The notes below the pieces were generated by a model that did not search any database, was not told the DNA's origin, and saw nothing but the letters and a program-made list of their open reading frames with translations. A stretch of DNA of 64,000 nt from an uncultured Bacteroides sp. (lineage in GTDB: Bacteria > Bacteroidota > Bacteroidia > Bacteroidales > Bacteroidaceae). The translations under genes were made by a program, and so were the position numbers. The stretch spans positions 2,294,001-2,358,000 of the forward strand of contig NZ_OY782855.1 in assembly GCF_963678425.1 (NCBI RefSeq), read 5' to 3'. Positions 44,494-52,845 of this stretch are shown here, piece after piece (positions within the stretch are counted from its first letter, which is position 1; every line of letters begins with the position of its first letter).

Positions 44494-45426
44494 GTGCGCG
44501 GATTAGTTATAAAGAACACAGGTAGCTGGTATCAGGTAAAAACCGAAGAAGGTCGTTTGGTAGAGTGTAAAATCAAAGGGAATTTCCGCCTCAAGGGAAT
44601 CCGAAGCACAAACCCAATTGCCGTAGGTGACAATGTGCATATTATAATGAATCAGGAAGGCACTGCTTTTATCAGTGAAATTGACGATAGAAAGAATTAT
44701 ATAGTTCGTCGTTCTTCCAATCTTTCCAAACAATCTCACATACTTGCGGCCAATCTCGACCAGTGCTTACTGGTGGTTACCGTGAATTATCCCGAAACAT
44801 CCACCATCTTTATTGATCGTTTTCTGGCTTCGGCCGAGGCATACCGTGTACCCGTTAAACTAGTATTCAACAAAGTAGATGCATATAACGAGGACGAGCT
44901 GCGTTATCTCGACGCAATAATCACGCTATATACTCAAATAGGCTATCCTTGTTTTAAAATCTCAGCTCTTAACGGAGACGGTCTGGAGGAAGTAAGAAAG
45001 GCTCTTAAAGGAAACATCACCCTCTTCTCGGGACATTCCGGCGTGGGAAAATCCACCCTGATCAATGCCCTCCTGCCTGATCTGGATATAAAAACAGCAG
45101 AAATCTCCTCCTATCACAACAAAGGGATGCACACCACCACTTTCTCGGAAATGTTTCCCGTTCCAGGAGACGGATACATCATTGATACTCCGGGAATAAA
45201 AGGTTTCGGCACATTCGATATGAAAGACGAAGAGGTAGGACATTACTTTAAAGAAATATTCGAGACCTCAGATAAGTGCAAATACAACAACTGCACCCAT
45301 CGCCATGAACCAGGCTGTGCTGTTCGCGAAGCCGTAGAGCAACATCTTATCAGCGAATCGCGGTACACTTCTTATCTGAATATTCTGGAAGATAAAGAGG
45401 AAGGAAAATATCGCGCGGCGTATTAA
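44494..45426 (+). CDS. rsgA: Ribosome small subunit-dependent GTPase A
   Basis: A 310-residue circularly permuted GTPase that helps late 30S maturation. The start is GTG at 44494, needed for the complete N-terminal OB domain (RGLVIKNTGSWYQVKTEEG). The G motifs appear in permuted order: FNKVDAY (G4), GHSGVGKST (G1), HTTTFSEMF (G2 region), DTPGIKGFG (G3). The C-terminal zinc-binding part is CKYNNCTHRHEPGCAV. It lies directly after frr, another ribosome-cycle gene. Confidence 0.96.
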   Translation: MRGLVIKNTGSWYQVKTEEGRLVECKIKGNFRLKGIRSTNPIAVGDNVHIIMNQEGTAFISEIDDRKNYIVRRSSNLSKQSHILAANLDQCLLVVTVNYPETSTIFIDRFLASAEAYRVPVKLVFNKVDAYNEDELRYLDAIITLYTQIGYPCFKISALNGDGLEEVRKALKGNITLFSGHSGVGKSTLINALLPDLDIKTAEISSYHNKGMHTTTFSEMFPVPGDGYIIDTPGIKGFGTFDMKDEEVGHYFKEIFETSDKCKYNNCTHRHEPGCAVREAVEQHLISESRYTSYLNILEDKEEGKYRAAY

Positions 45427-45749
45427 CAAGCTTACATTCTTCAGGCTTTTCCCAGAACAGTCTATATTCTCTAAATCATCTTTAGAAAGTTTCCACGGAT
45501 AATCAGGTGGCAGGTGGGAAATAAAAGCGACAGATAAGAAGTAAAGCATTTTGATCTGCCGCTAGTTACCGCATTTATATTCAGCCGATTACTTAAAATT
45601 AGTGGCAGGTGGAAGATAGTTTTGCGTTTTCTTGTTTTTTTTGGGGGGATATGTCCCAAAGAGATAATCTGCTTTATAAATTATAAGAAAAAAAATGCCC
45701 CGGCATCCCTTTAGGAACCGAGGCATCTACTATTATCTGCAACTAATTA
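45427..45749. other. Convergent intergenic region rsgA/fumarase
   Basis: No gene is visible. It holds an 11-bp direct repeat GTGGCAGGTGG (45507-45517 and 45602-45612) and the fumarase terminator (45687-45726). Confidence 0.55.
45687..45726 (-). terminator. Terminator of the fumarase gene
   Basis: The stem ATGCCTCGG/CCGGGGCAT (45726-45718 with 45703-45695, one G-T pair) is followed by a run of T on the minus strand. Confidence 0.8.
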
Positions 45750-47393
45750 CTACTTACAACCACCTACACAAATAGGTTTGATTTGCTTGAAGAAGTCGTT
45801 ACCCTTATTATCAACCAGGATAAATGCAGGGAAGTTTTCAACTTCAATCTTCCAGATAGCTTCCATACCCAGTTCAGGATATTCAAGGCATTCTACCTTT
45901 TTAATGTTCTCCTGAGCAAGAATAGCAGCTGGTCCACCGATACTACCCAAGTAGAATCCGCCATGCTTCTTACAAGCATCAGTAACTTGCTGGCTGCGGT
46001 TACCTTTAGCAATCATAATCATGCTTCCACCATTTTCCTGGAACAGGTCAACATAAGAGTCCATACGTCCGGCTGTTGTAGGTCCGAAAGAACCAGAAGG
46101 CATTCCTGCAGGAGTTTTCGCTGGTCCAGCGTAATAGATAGGATGATCTTTTACGTACTGAGGCAAGCCTAAACCCGCTTCGATACGTTCGTTTAGTTTT
46201 GCATGAGCAATGTCACGACCTACAATGATTGTTCCGTTTAAAGACAAACGTGTAGAGACAGGATACTTATCCAATTCTTTCAGGATATCAGCCATTGGTT
46301 GGTTCAGGTTAATCTGCACAGCATCGCCTTCGCCTGCATTACGCAATTCTTTAGGAATATATTGACCGGGATTATCTTCCATCTTCTCAATCCAGATTCC
46401 GTCTTTATTAATCTTAGCCTTGATGTTTCTGTCTGCAGAGCAGGAAACGCCCATACCTACGGGGCAAGAAGCACCGTGACGAGGCAAACGAACAATACGG
46501 ATATCGTGAGCGAAGTATTTACCGCCAAACTGAGCACCTAAGCCCATGCGTTGAGCTTCGAGAAGCACTTCTTTTTCCAGTTCAATGTCACGGAATGCCT
46601 GTCCGCCTTCATTTCCGGAAGTTGGCAGGTTATCATAATACTTGGCAGAAGCCAATTTAACTGTTTTCAGGTTTGTTTCAGCAGAAGTACCGCCAATACA
46701 AAAAGCAATGTGATAAGGAGGACAAGCCGCAGTACCCAGAGTTTTCATCTTTTCAACTAAGAAAGGAACCAGTTTACCCGGATTTAGCAATGCTTTTGTT
46801 TCCTGATATAAATAAGTTTTATTGGCAGAACCACCACCTTTTGCTATGCAAAGGAATTTATATTCTGCACCCTGAATTGCATAAAGATCAATCTGAGCAG
46901 GAAGGTTGCATCCTGTATTAATCTCTTTATACATATCCAAAGGAACATTCTGAGAATAACGAAGATTTTCTTCAGTATAGGTTTTATAAACACCTTTTGA
47001 AAGAGCTTCTTCATCACATCCGTCAGTCCAAACCTGCTGACCTTTCTTTCCTACAATAATTGCAGTACCGGTATCCTGGCAAGTAGGGAGCTGACCTTTT
47101 GCAGATACTTCTGAATTCCGAAGAAAAGTCAGAGCCACATATTTATCATTCTCACTAGCTTCAGGATCAGAAAGGATCTTAGCTACTTGTTTCTGATGTT
47201 CAGGACGAAGCAAGAAAGCGACATCACGAAAAGCTGCATTAGCCATCGCAGTCAATCCTTCTGCATCCACTTTCAGAATTTCTTTTCCTTCAAATTCACT
47301 TACTGATACATGATCTTTAGTAAGTAAGTAATACTCAGTTTCATCTTTTCCCATTGGGAACGGAGCCTGATACTTAAACGGGGGTGTTGCCAT
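45750..47393 (-). CDS. Class I fumarate hydratase
   Basis: A 547-residue iron-sulfur fumarase (alpha and beta parts fused) interconverting fumarate and malate. Probable cluster ligands are the Cys residues in LPTCQDTGTA, NTGCNLPAQ and CIGGTSAETN. The beta part carries GRDIAHAKL, YYAGPAKTPAGMPSGSFGPTTAGRMD and the catalytic loop KGNRSQQVTDACKKHGGFYL. In Bacteroides this step belongs to the branched pathway to succinate. The gene stands alone, with a -7-like box TATCTTTG (47432-47425, minus strand) about 30 bases upstream and a terminator downstream. Confidence 0.95.
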   Translation of the reverse strand: MATPPFKYQAPFPMGKDETEYYLLTKDHVSVSEFEGKEILKVDAEGLTAMANAAFRDVAFLLRPEHQKQVAKILSDPEASENDKYVALTFLRNSEVSAKGQLPTCQDTGTAIIVGKKGQQVWTDGCDEEALSKGVYKTYTEENLRYSQNVPLDMYKEINTGCNLPAQIDLYAIQGAEYKFLCIAKGGGSANKTYLYQETKALLNPGKLVPFLVEKMKTLGTAACPPYHIAFCIGGTSAETNLKTVKLASAKYYDNLPTSGNEGGQAFRDIELEKEVLLEAQRMGLGAQFGGKYFAHDIRIVRLPRHGASCPVGMGVSCSADRNIKAKINKDGIWIEKMEDNPGQYIPKELRNAGEGDAVQINLNQPMADILKELDKYPVSTRLSLNGTIIVGRDIAHAKLNERIEAGLGLPQYVKDHPIYYAGPAKTPAGMPSGSFGPTTAGRMDSYVDLFQENGGSMIMIAKGNRSQQVTDACKKHGGFYLGSIGGPAAILAQENIKKVECLEYPELGMEAIWKIEVENFPAFILVDNKGNDFFKQIKPICVGGCK

Positions 47394-47447
47394 ATCTTTA
47401 TTATTTTAAGTAAATTTCGTCCGGCAAAGATACTAAAAAACTCCTCT

Positions 47448-47603
47448 ATGAAAATTGATAAAAGGATAATTCTTCTTAACCAGAGTAAAAAGGAGGATAA
47501 AAAGCTTATATGCAAAAATGCCACCTGTTTTTCCGCAAAGGAAACAGATCGCATTTTCGTTATATATCGACCAGAAACTTTGGAATATGAGATTAAAATC
47601 TAA
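47448..47603 (+). CDS. Possible small protein (51 residues)
   Basis: An ATG-to-TAA frame of 52 codons in the gap between the fumarase and DUF4954 genes, on the strand opposite to both. The product is charged and contains two Cys five residues apart (LICKNATCFSAKETDRIF), ending VIYRPETLEYEIKI. Its composition looks coding rather than random, but no ribosome binding site or plus-strand promoter was found, and no family was recognised. Confidence 0.3.
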   Translation: MKIDKRIILLNQSKKEDKKLICKNATCFSAKETDRIFVIYRPETLEYEIKI

Positions 47604-47633
47604 GCTTCTTACAGATTTATATTTCGTTTATTA

Positions 47634-49622
47634 TTAAGCTAAATGACCAATTCTGTTTATAAGTTCATTGCCCAAAACAGTTTTCTCATCAATATGCTTC
47701 AATACAGCTGTAACAAAAGGATTACTTTCAAAGTCACCACGTACCTGTTCAAAGTCCTGCTCCTTCTCAGCACGGGTTCCGTCTGCTCCGAAACCGGTCA
47801 TCGATGATAAAGAGAACTCTTTCTTTGCATCGGCATATACCATATTGTCGAGTCCAACAACGGAATCTTTCCACAGATTAACAATGTGAATAATATCATC
47901 AATGGTGATCTGCTCAGGATCTATTCCATAAAATTCCTGAATCATACTGTATGCCCATGTCCATTCATAGGTGTAATAGTTCTGATGCATAGTGGCGAAA
48001 CTGTTATTCATCTCATCCAGGCGGTTAATGCCTCCATTTTCAATACCGTCCAGCAACTTATCCACTTCACTTTTGGGAGTAATCAGTCCGGATACATCCA
48101 CCCATTCTCCCTCACCTATTTCCATTTCTGGTTTCATACGGGCACGGATATCCTCACACGACTTAAAGTTAATCCCTTCCAGCCTCTTTATAATTGAGTT
48201 TCCAAGAAACTTATTTATCGCGATCTCATAAAAGGTAATCCCTTTATTCAACGAGCTGTTCTTTATCTTTGCACTCTGATACGAGTATATCTCAGATGTT
48301 TCGCCAGACACACGCTTCAGTTCCTTCAGAATTTGGCGTCCTTTAAACATTTTCTGAATGGTATACGGACTAAGCAGGTTATAGTTGATATAATCGAGCT
48401 TATTGGGATCTTTTCGTTTATCACGTTTCGGCCATTTCTGAGCGTCACGAATGGTTCCCACACTTCGAAGATTTACTCCGGGAACCAGATAAGTGGTGTT
48501 TCTTTGTTCTATCAGATAGGAAAAAGGCAGATTGGAGGTGTCGGCATGATTCACATGACGTCCCATTACCAAAGAAAAAGCTCCTACACGAGCCGGCCAA
48601 AGAATATAGGAATCAGAAGTGGTTTTCGCGCCTCTTTCCATAGTTCCCTGATGAATAGGTCCAAGTTTATACATATGATTGCTCTGATTGGAACCAGAAC
48701 CCGCATTCATAAACGAGAACATCCCTGCTATCAGAAGCGTGGATTTATGATGTGTAACCGTAAACGGTCCGGCAAAGATGGCACATGCTTCACCATTCTC
48801 TCCCTGACAATTACTAAAGAATAATGAATCAGAAGCCGAATAGTTATGTCCCAATTGGCAAGACTGGCCCACAAAGCAGCGAGACAACATAGCTCCATTA
48901 TCAACATGCGAACCGGAAGAAATAATAAAGTCCTCACAAATCACTCCCGGGCCAATATAAACAGGTGCATCAGCATTACTATTTATGCTGCCGTTTTTCA
49001 ATCGGCAGGTACCTTCAATATGGCAATAGTCACCAATTCGGAGATTCTTTATGAATCCCGTATTAACAATCATCACATGAGAGCCAATCGTTCCGGTATC
49101 AGAAGCATGTTTATCTGAATAATTATCTGTGATCTGTTTCATCCGGCTTATCAGTTCAGGACGGTGACGATAAAGAGCCTGTATATAAGCCTGATGAGCA
49201 GAAAGTTTATTGTTAATCATCACTTCACGACCGCCTGTCTCATTCAGTACCGCAACTTCTACCCCATTGCCGAATGTGCTTAATCCTTCGACGAGAATAA
49301 TATCCACATTTTCAATAAACGTATGGTCACCTATCTCATAATTGGCAATGTAATTCTGAATATTTTCAATGCAGCAACAATCGCCAACAGTGACATTGTG
49401 AAGCGTTACATGTCTTAAACCTGAATGTTTCTTTATTCCTCCTGCCAACGAGAACTCTTCATCGAAAGAACCAAGTTTTACCGTTCCGGAGAAACGGGTA
49501 TGATGCACGTAATCAGTTTTAAAATCAGGGGATACAAATACATTATTCCAATCGTCAGCCAAACAAGACTGACTTTTCAAACGAAGAATCTCATCTTCAG
49601 TCAGTAAACGGAATGTTTTCAT
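47634..49622 (-). CDS. DUF4954 left-handed beta-helix protein
   Basis: A 662-residue protein. Residues from about 60 to 400 carry hexapeptide-type repeats (VTVGDCCCIENIQNYIANYE, IGDYCHIEGTCRL, YIGPGVICEDFIISSGSHVDNG, QLGHNYSASDSLFFSN), as in left-handed beta-helix acyl- or nucleotidyltransferases. The C-terminal third is helical (EWTWAYSMIQEFYGIDPEQ). This matches the Bacteroidales DUF4954 family. The substrate is unknown; a sugar-nucleotide or acyl-transfer role is possible. It lies 20 bases after hflX. Confidence 0.85.
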   Translation of the reverse strand: MKTFRLLTEDEILRLKSQSCLADDWNNVFVSPDFKTDYVHHTRFSGTVKLGSFDEEFSLAGGIKKHSGLRHVTLHNVTVGDCCCIENIQNYIANYEIGDHTFIENVDIILVEGLSTFGNGVEVAVLNETGGREVMINNKLSAHQAYIQALYRHRPELISRMKQITDNYSDKHASDTGTIGSHVMIVNTGFIKNLRIGDYCHIEGTCRLKNGSINSNADAPVYIGPGVICEDFIISSGSHVDNGAMLSRCFVGQSCQLGHNYSASDSLFFSNCQGENGEACAIFAGPFTVTHHKSTLLIAGMFSFMNAGSGSNQSNHMYKLGPIHQGTMERGAKTTSDSYILWPARVGAFSLVMGRHVNHADTSNLPFSYLIEQRNTTYLVPGVNLRSVGTIRDAQKWPKRDKRKDPNKLDYINYNLLSPYTIQKMFKGRQILKELKRVSGETSEIYSYQSAKIKNSSLNKGITFYEIAINKFLGNSIIKRLEGINFKSCEDIRARMKPEMEIGEGEWVDVSGLITPKSEVDKLLDGIENGGINRLDEMNNSFATMHQNYYTYEWTWAYSMIQEFYGIDPEQITIDDIIHIVNLWKDSVVGLDNMVYADAKKEFSLSSMTGFGADGTRAEKEQDFEQVRGDFESNPFVTAVLKHIDEKTVLGNELINRIGHLA

Positions 49623-49642
49623 AGAAATCTTATTAAATATAT

Positions 49643-50887
49643 TTACTCATTTATATCTTCATCATAGACCTGGAAAAGAAAATCATTATAAGGAAAACGC
49701 TGTACATGCAGTTCTTTTACCCTGGTATAGAGCAACTCTTTTAGCTCATCAATATTTTCTTTCTCGCGTGCAGAGATAAAGAGGCAATTTTCATTAAGCT
49801 TTGCCATCCAGGTATTCTTCAGTTCTTCCAGTGTTATATTCTCTTTTGTTTTAGGAGTAAGATCGTCTTCCGGCTTCTGAACATAGGTATATGCATCGAT
49901 CTTATTAAAGATAAGTATACAGGGTTTGCCACCTCCACCAATATCATTGAGCGTTTTATTGACCACTTCTACCTGTTCTTCAAATCCCGGGTGAGAGATA
50001 TCTACTACATGCAACAAAAGATCTGCTTCCCTTACTTCATCCAAAGTAGACTTAAAGGATTCTACAAGATCAGTAGGCAGCTTGCGAATAAACCCTACAG
50101 TATCGGAAAGCAGGAAAGGCAGATTCTCAATAATCACTTTCCGGACAGTAGTATCCAAAGTAGCGAAGAGCTTATTTTCCGCAAACACCTCACTCTTTGC
50201 CATCAGATTCATTATGGTAGATTTTCCAACGTTTGTGTATCCCACCAATGCCACACGAATCATTCGCCCGCGATTCTTACGCTGAGTAGCTTTCTGTTTG
50301 TCTATGTCCCTCAATTGTTCCTTTAGCAACGACATTCGGTTAAGGATGATACGCTTATCCATCTCGAGCTGCGTTTCACCCGGTCCGCGAAGACCCACAG
50401 AGCCACCTTTTCCACCACCTGAGCTACCACTTTGGCGTTCCAGGTGAGTCCATAAACGAGTTAAGCGAGGCAACATATATTTATATTGAGCCAATTCCAC
50501 TTGTGTCTTGGCATTGGCTGTTTGCGCGCGCATCGCAAATATATCAAGAATTAAAGAAGTACGGTCAAGTATCTTCACTTGCAGTTCCGCTTCAATATTA
50601 CGTATTTGCTTGGCAGAAAGTTCATCGTCAAAGATGGCCATTCCAATCTCATTTTCAGCAACATAATCTTTTATTTCCTGTAACTTACCTTTTCCAACGA
50701 AAGTAACAGAGTTTGCAGTATCCAGCCTTTGCGTAAATCTAAATACAACTTCCGCCCCTGCTGTTTCAGCAAGGAAAGCCAGTTCATCAAGGTATTCATT
50801 CGTCTTACGCTCATCCTGAGTCTGAGTGATTAAGGCAACCAAAACAGCCTTTTCAGTTTGCACTTCGGAAATAACAAATTCTTTCAT
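49643..50887 (-). CDS. hflX: GTPase HflX
   Basis: A 414-residue ribosome-associated GTPase. The N-terminal HflX domain (residues 1-195) has FVGKGKLQEIKDY, DRTSLILDIFAMRAQTANAK, AQYKYMLPRL and the glycine-rich loop GSSGGGKGGSVGLRGPGETQ. The G domain carries GYTNVGKST, DTTVRKV, SDTVGFIRKLP and IFNKIDAY. HflX rescues or splits stalled ribosomes in other bacteria. It is upstream of the DUF4954 gene on the same strand. Confidence 0.96.
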   Translation of the reverse strand: MKEFVISEVQTEKAVLVALITQTQDERKTNEYLDELAFLAETAGAEVVFRFTQRLDTANSVTFVGKGKLQEIKDYVAENEIGMAIFDDELSAKQIRNIEAELQVKILDRTSLILDIFAMRAQTANAKTQVELAQYKYMLPRLTRLWTHLERQSGSSGGGKGGSVGLRGPGETQLEMDKRIILNRMSLLKEQLRDIDKQKATQRKNRGRMIRVALVGYTNVGKSTIMNLMAKSEVFAENKLFATLDTTVRKVIIENLPFLLSDTVGFIRKLPTDLVESFKSTLDEVREADLLLHVVDISHPGFEEQVEVVNKTLNDIGGGGKPCILIFNKIDAYTYVQKPEDDLTPKTKENITLEELKNTWMAKLNENCLFISAREKENIDELKELLYTRVKELHVQRFPYNDFLFQVYDEDINE

Positions 50888-51357
50888 TTTCAGTATTTAT
50901 ATAAATGTGCACAAATATACACGATTAAATTATTATAACCACACCGACATTCAAAATGTTTTCACCATGTCAATTTAATCAGATAAAAAGAGCAGAATAA
51001 AGCACACTTGTATAAAAAAGATTGTTGGCGTGACAGTCTTTATATAAATACATCTTTTATATGTCCCGGTATAAAATTTGTCACCCCTACTATCAATGGG
51101 TTTCAGAAGGAAGTGCCCTGTTACGCCCTCAAAAAACGACTAGAAGTTTTTCTGTTTTTCAAGGAAACTGTGTACCTTTTAACAATATAGATATAGTTCA
51201 CTGATTATCTAAGAATTACCTCATAAGAGGATTCACGAACCAACATTTTGTTCAATACAAGAAGCATACATATCATATGAATACATTATAATAAAAAAGA
51301 GACTATCCACTGATTGGATAATCTCTTTTTTATTATAATGCTTGTTTGTATTATATA
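50888..51357. other. Intergenic region with imperfect inverted repeat and terminator
   Basis: No convincing gene. It includes GGCGTGACAG (51027-51036) and CTGTTACGCC (51118-51127), which pair with one G-T, about 80 bases apart, and a terminator (51293-51331) serving the SusD gene. Confidence 0.5.
51293..51331 (-). terminator. Terminator of the first SusC/SusD operon
   Basis: A 16-base stem with one mismatch (51293-51308 with 51316-51331) and a 7-base loop, with T-runs on both sides, 26 bases after the SusD stop. Confidence 0.85.
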
Positions 51358-52827
51358 CTACTGAACGCCTGTGCGGGTATCCCACCACATTTGTTTTCCC
51401 CAGAAGTCATCTTTAACCTGGCTAACAGATGCAGCAGAATTAGCACCATTCAATGATGATTCCGTAGCAGGATAAGGATATCTAAGCGGTGAAACATTAT
51501 GTCCTGTATATGAACTTGCAGGAGCAACATAATTTGTTGCAGGAACGCCTGTTCTTCTATATAATGACCACGCTTCCATACCTTGCTTAAATAAAGAAAT
51601 CCATTCTTGCAAGTATAGTTGATTATTTGATCCATCATATTTTGCAGAACCACCAAGATAGCTAGTTATATCAGCCGACCCTACACCGTTCTCCTGCAAC
51701 GAAAGAGTAACAGCTTTTTCATAAGCAGCTTGAGCAGAATAACCTGTATTCCAACCAAGTTTAGAAGCTTCTGCAATATCAAAGAACGTTTCACAAGCAC
51801 GGAAATAAGGAGTAAATCCAGAAGCATTCTCTCTGAATCGTGCACCAATACGTGATATTGTTGTTAAATCAGGTTGAGCCTTAGCACCGATTGTAAATCC
51901 TCTATAGGCACCATCTGATGCAGCAGGAAAAGCATAAATAGAAAGGCGAGGATCACTTAATGATTTAAGAGTATTAACCAAAACATCACTTAAACCATGA
52001 TCATCACGTCCACTGGTGTGTTCATCAGCATACCATGGTTCCAAATATGGCTTTGAACCAGGCCAGTTATAAAATGCATTATCTGCATTGGCATCTATAA
52101 CTGGATACTTTGTTGGATTAGCTAAGATTTCCTCAACTGTTGATTTTGCCAAAGCAGCATCTACACCTGAAATACGCATAGCTAGACGCAAGCGCAAAGA
52201 ATTGCAATATTTAAGCCATTTAGTGACATCTCCTTTATAAATTGCATCTCCACTAGATAAAGAACTAACTTTAGAACCATTGGCTTTTATCAATGAATCA
52301 GCAGCACTTTTAAGTTCAGAAAGCATTCCAGGATAGATATTTTCCTGAGTATCATACTTTGAAAGTAAAACACCATTCTCTATGTTAAGCGCATCAGTAT
52401 AAGGGACATCTCTCCATGTATCGGTTGTGATCTGCATCATTTGCATTTCAAAAACTTTTGCAATACCATACATTCCCGGTGCATTTTCAGTAACTGATTT
52501 CGTTTCTACTGTCCGAAGATTATTCATCGTTCTGTACAAATAAAACCATTTATTTTCTACTACAGTAGGACGATAGACGTATTTTGCTTCATCTATGTAC
52601 TGAATTTTAGCCAATTGTCCAGCATATGTACTAGGCTCATTCATATCGCACCATGGATCAAAAAGGCTTGTTGTGGCATATTGCAAACAATATGTAAGAA
52701 TATTAGCCGCCGGAGCATCAGTTGCATTATCCGGATCTGTATTGACTTCATCAAACGAACTTGTACATCCAGAGAATAGGAATGCAAGCAAAACCATCGA
52801 TAAAGATATATTTCTATATTTTTTCAT
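51358..52827 (-). CDS. SusD-like nutrient-binding lipoprotein (SusD_2 type)
   Basis: A 489-residue lipoprotein with lipobox LFSGC (Cys21). The early segment FDEVNTDPDNATDAPAANIL and the block KWLKYCNSLRLRLAMRIS are typical of the SusD-and-RagB variant often annotated SusD_2. The C-terminal end LYLQEWISLFKQGMEAWSLY followed by RYPYPATES is also characteristic. It lies 18 bases downstream of its SusC partner. No enzyme gene is linked, so its ligand may be a glycan, a glycopeptide or another oligomer. Confidence 0.9.
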   Translation of the reverse strand: MKKYRNISLSMVLLAFLFSGCTSSFDEVNTDPDNATDAPAANILTYCLQYATTSLFDPWCDMNEPSTYAGQLAKIQYIDEAKYVYRPTVVENKWFYLYRTMNNLRTVETKSVTENAPGMYGIAKVFEMQMMQITTDTWRDVPYTDALNIENGVLLSKYDTQENIYPGMLSELKSAADSLIKANGSKVSSLSSGDAIYKGDVTKWLKYCNSLRLRLAMRISGVDAALAKSTVEEILANPTKYPVIDANADNAFYNWPGSKPYLEPWYADEHTSGRDDHGLSDVLVNTLKSLSDPRLSIYAFPAASDGAYRGFTIGAKAQPDLTTISRIGARFRENASGFTPYFRACETFFDIAEASKLGWNTGYSAQAAYEKAVTLSLQENGVGSADITSYLGGSAKYDGSNNQLYLQEWISLFKQGMEAWSLYRRTGVPATNYVAPASSYTGHNVSPLRYPYPATESSLNGANSAASVSQVKDDFWGKQMWWDTRTGVQ

Positions 52828-52845
52828 ATGAATATTTTTAAGTAG

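Noticed and set aside
51008..51190. Open frame of 60 codons on the plus strand
   Set aside because: It covers the inverted-repeat segment and lacks a ribosome binding site or recognisable motif.
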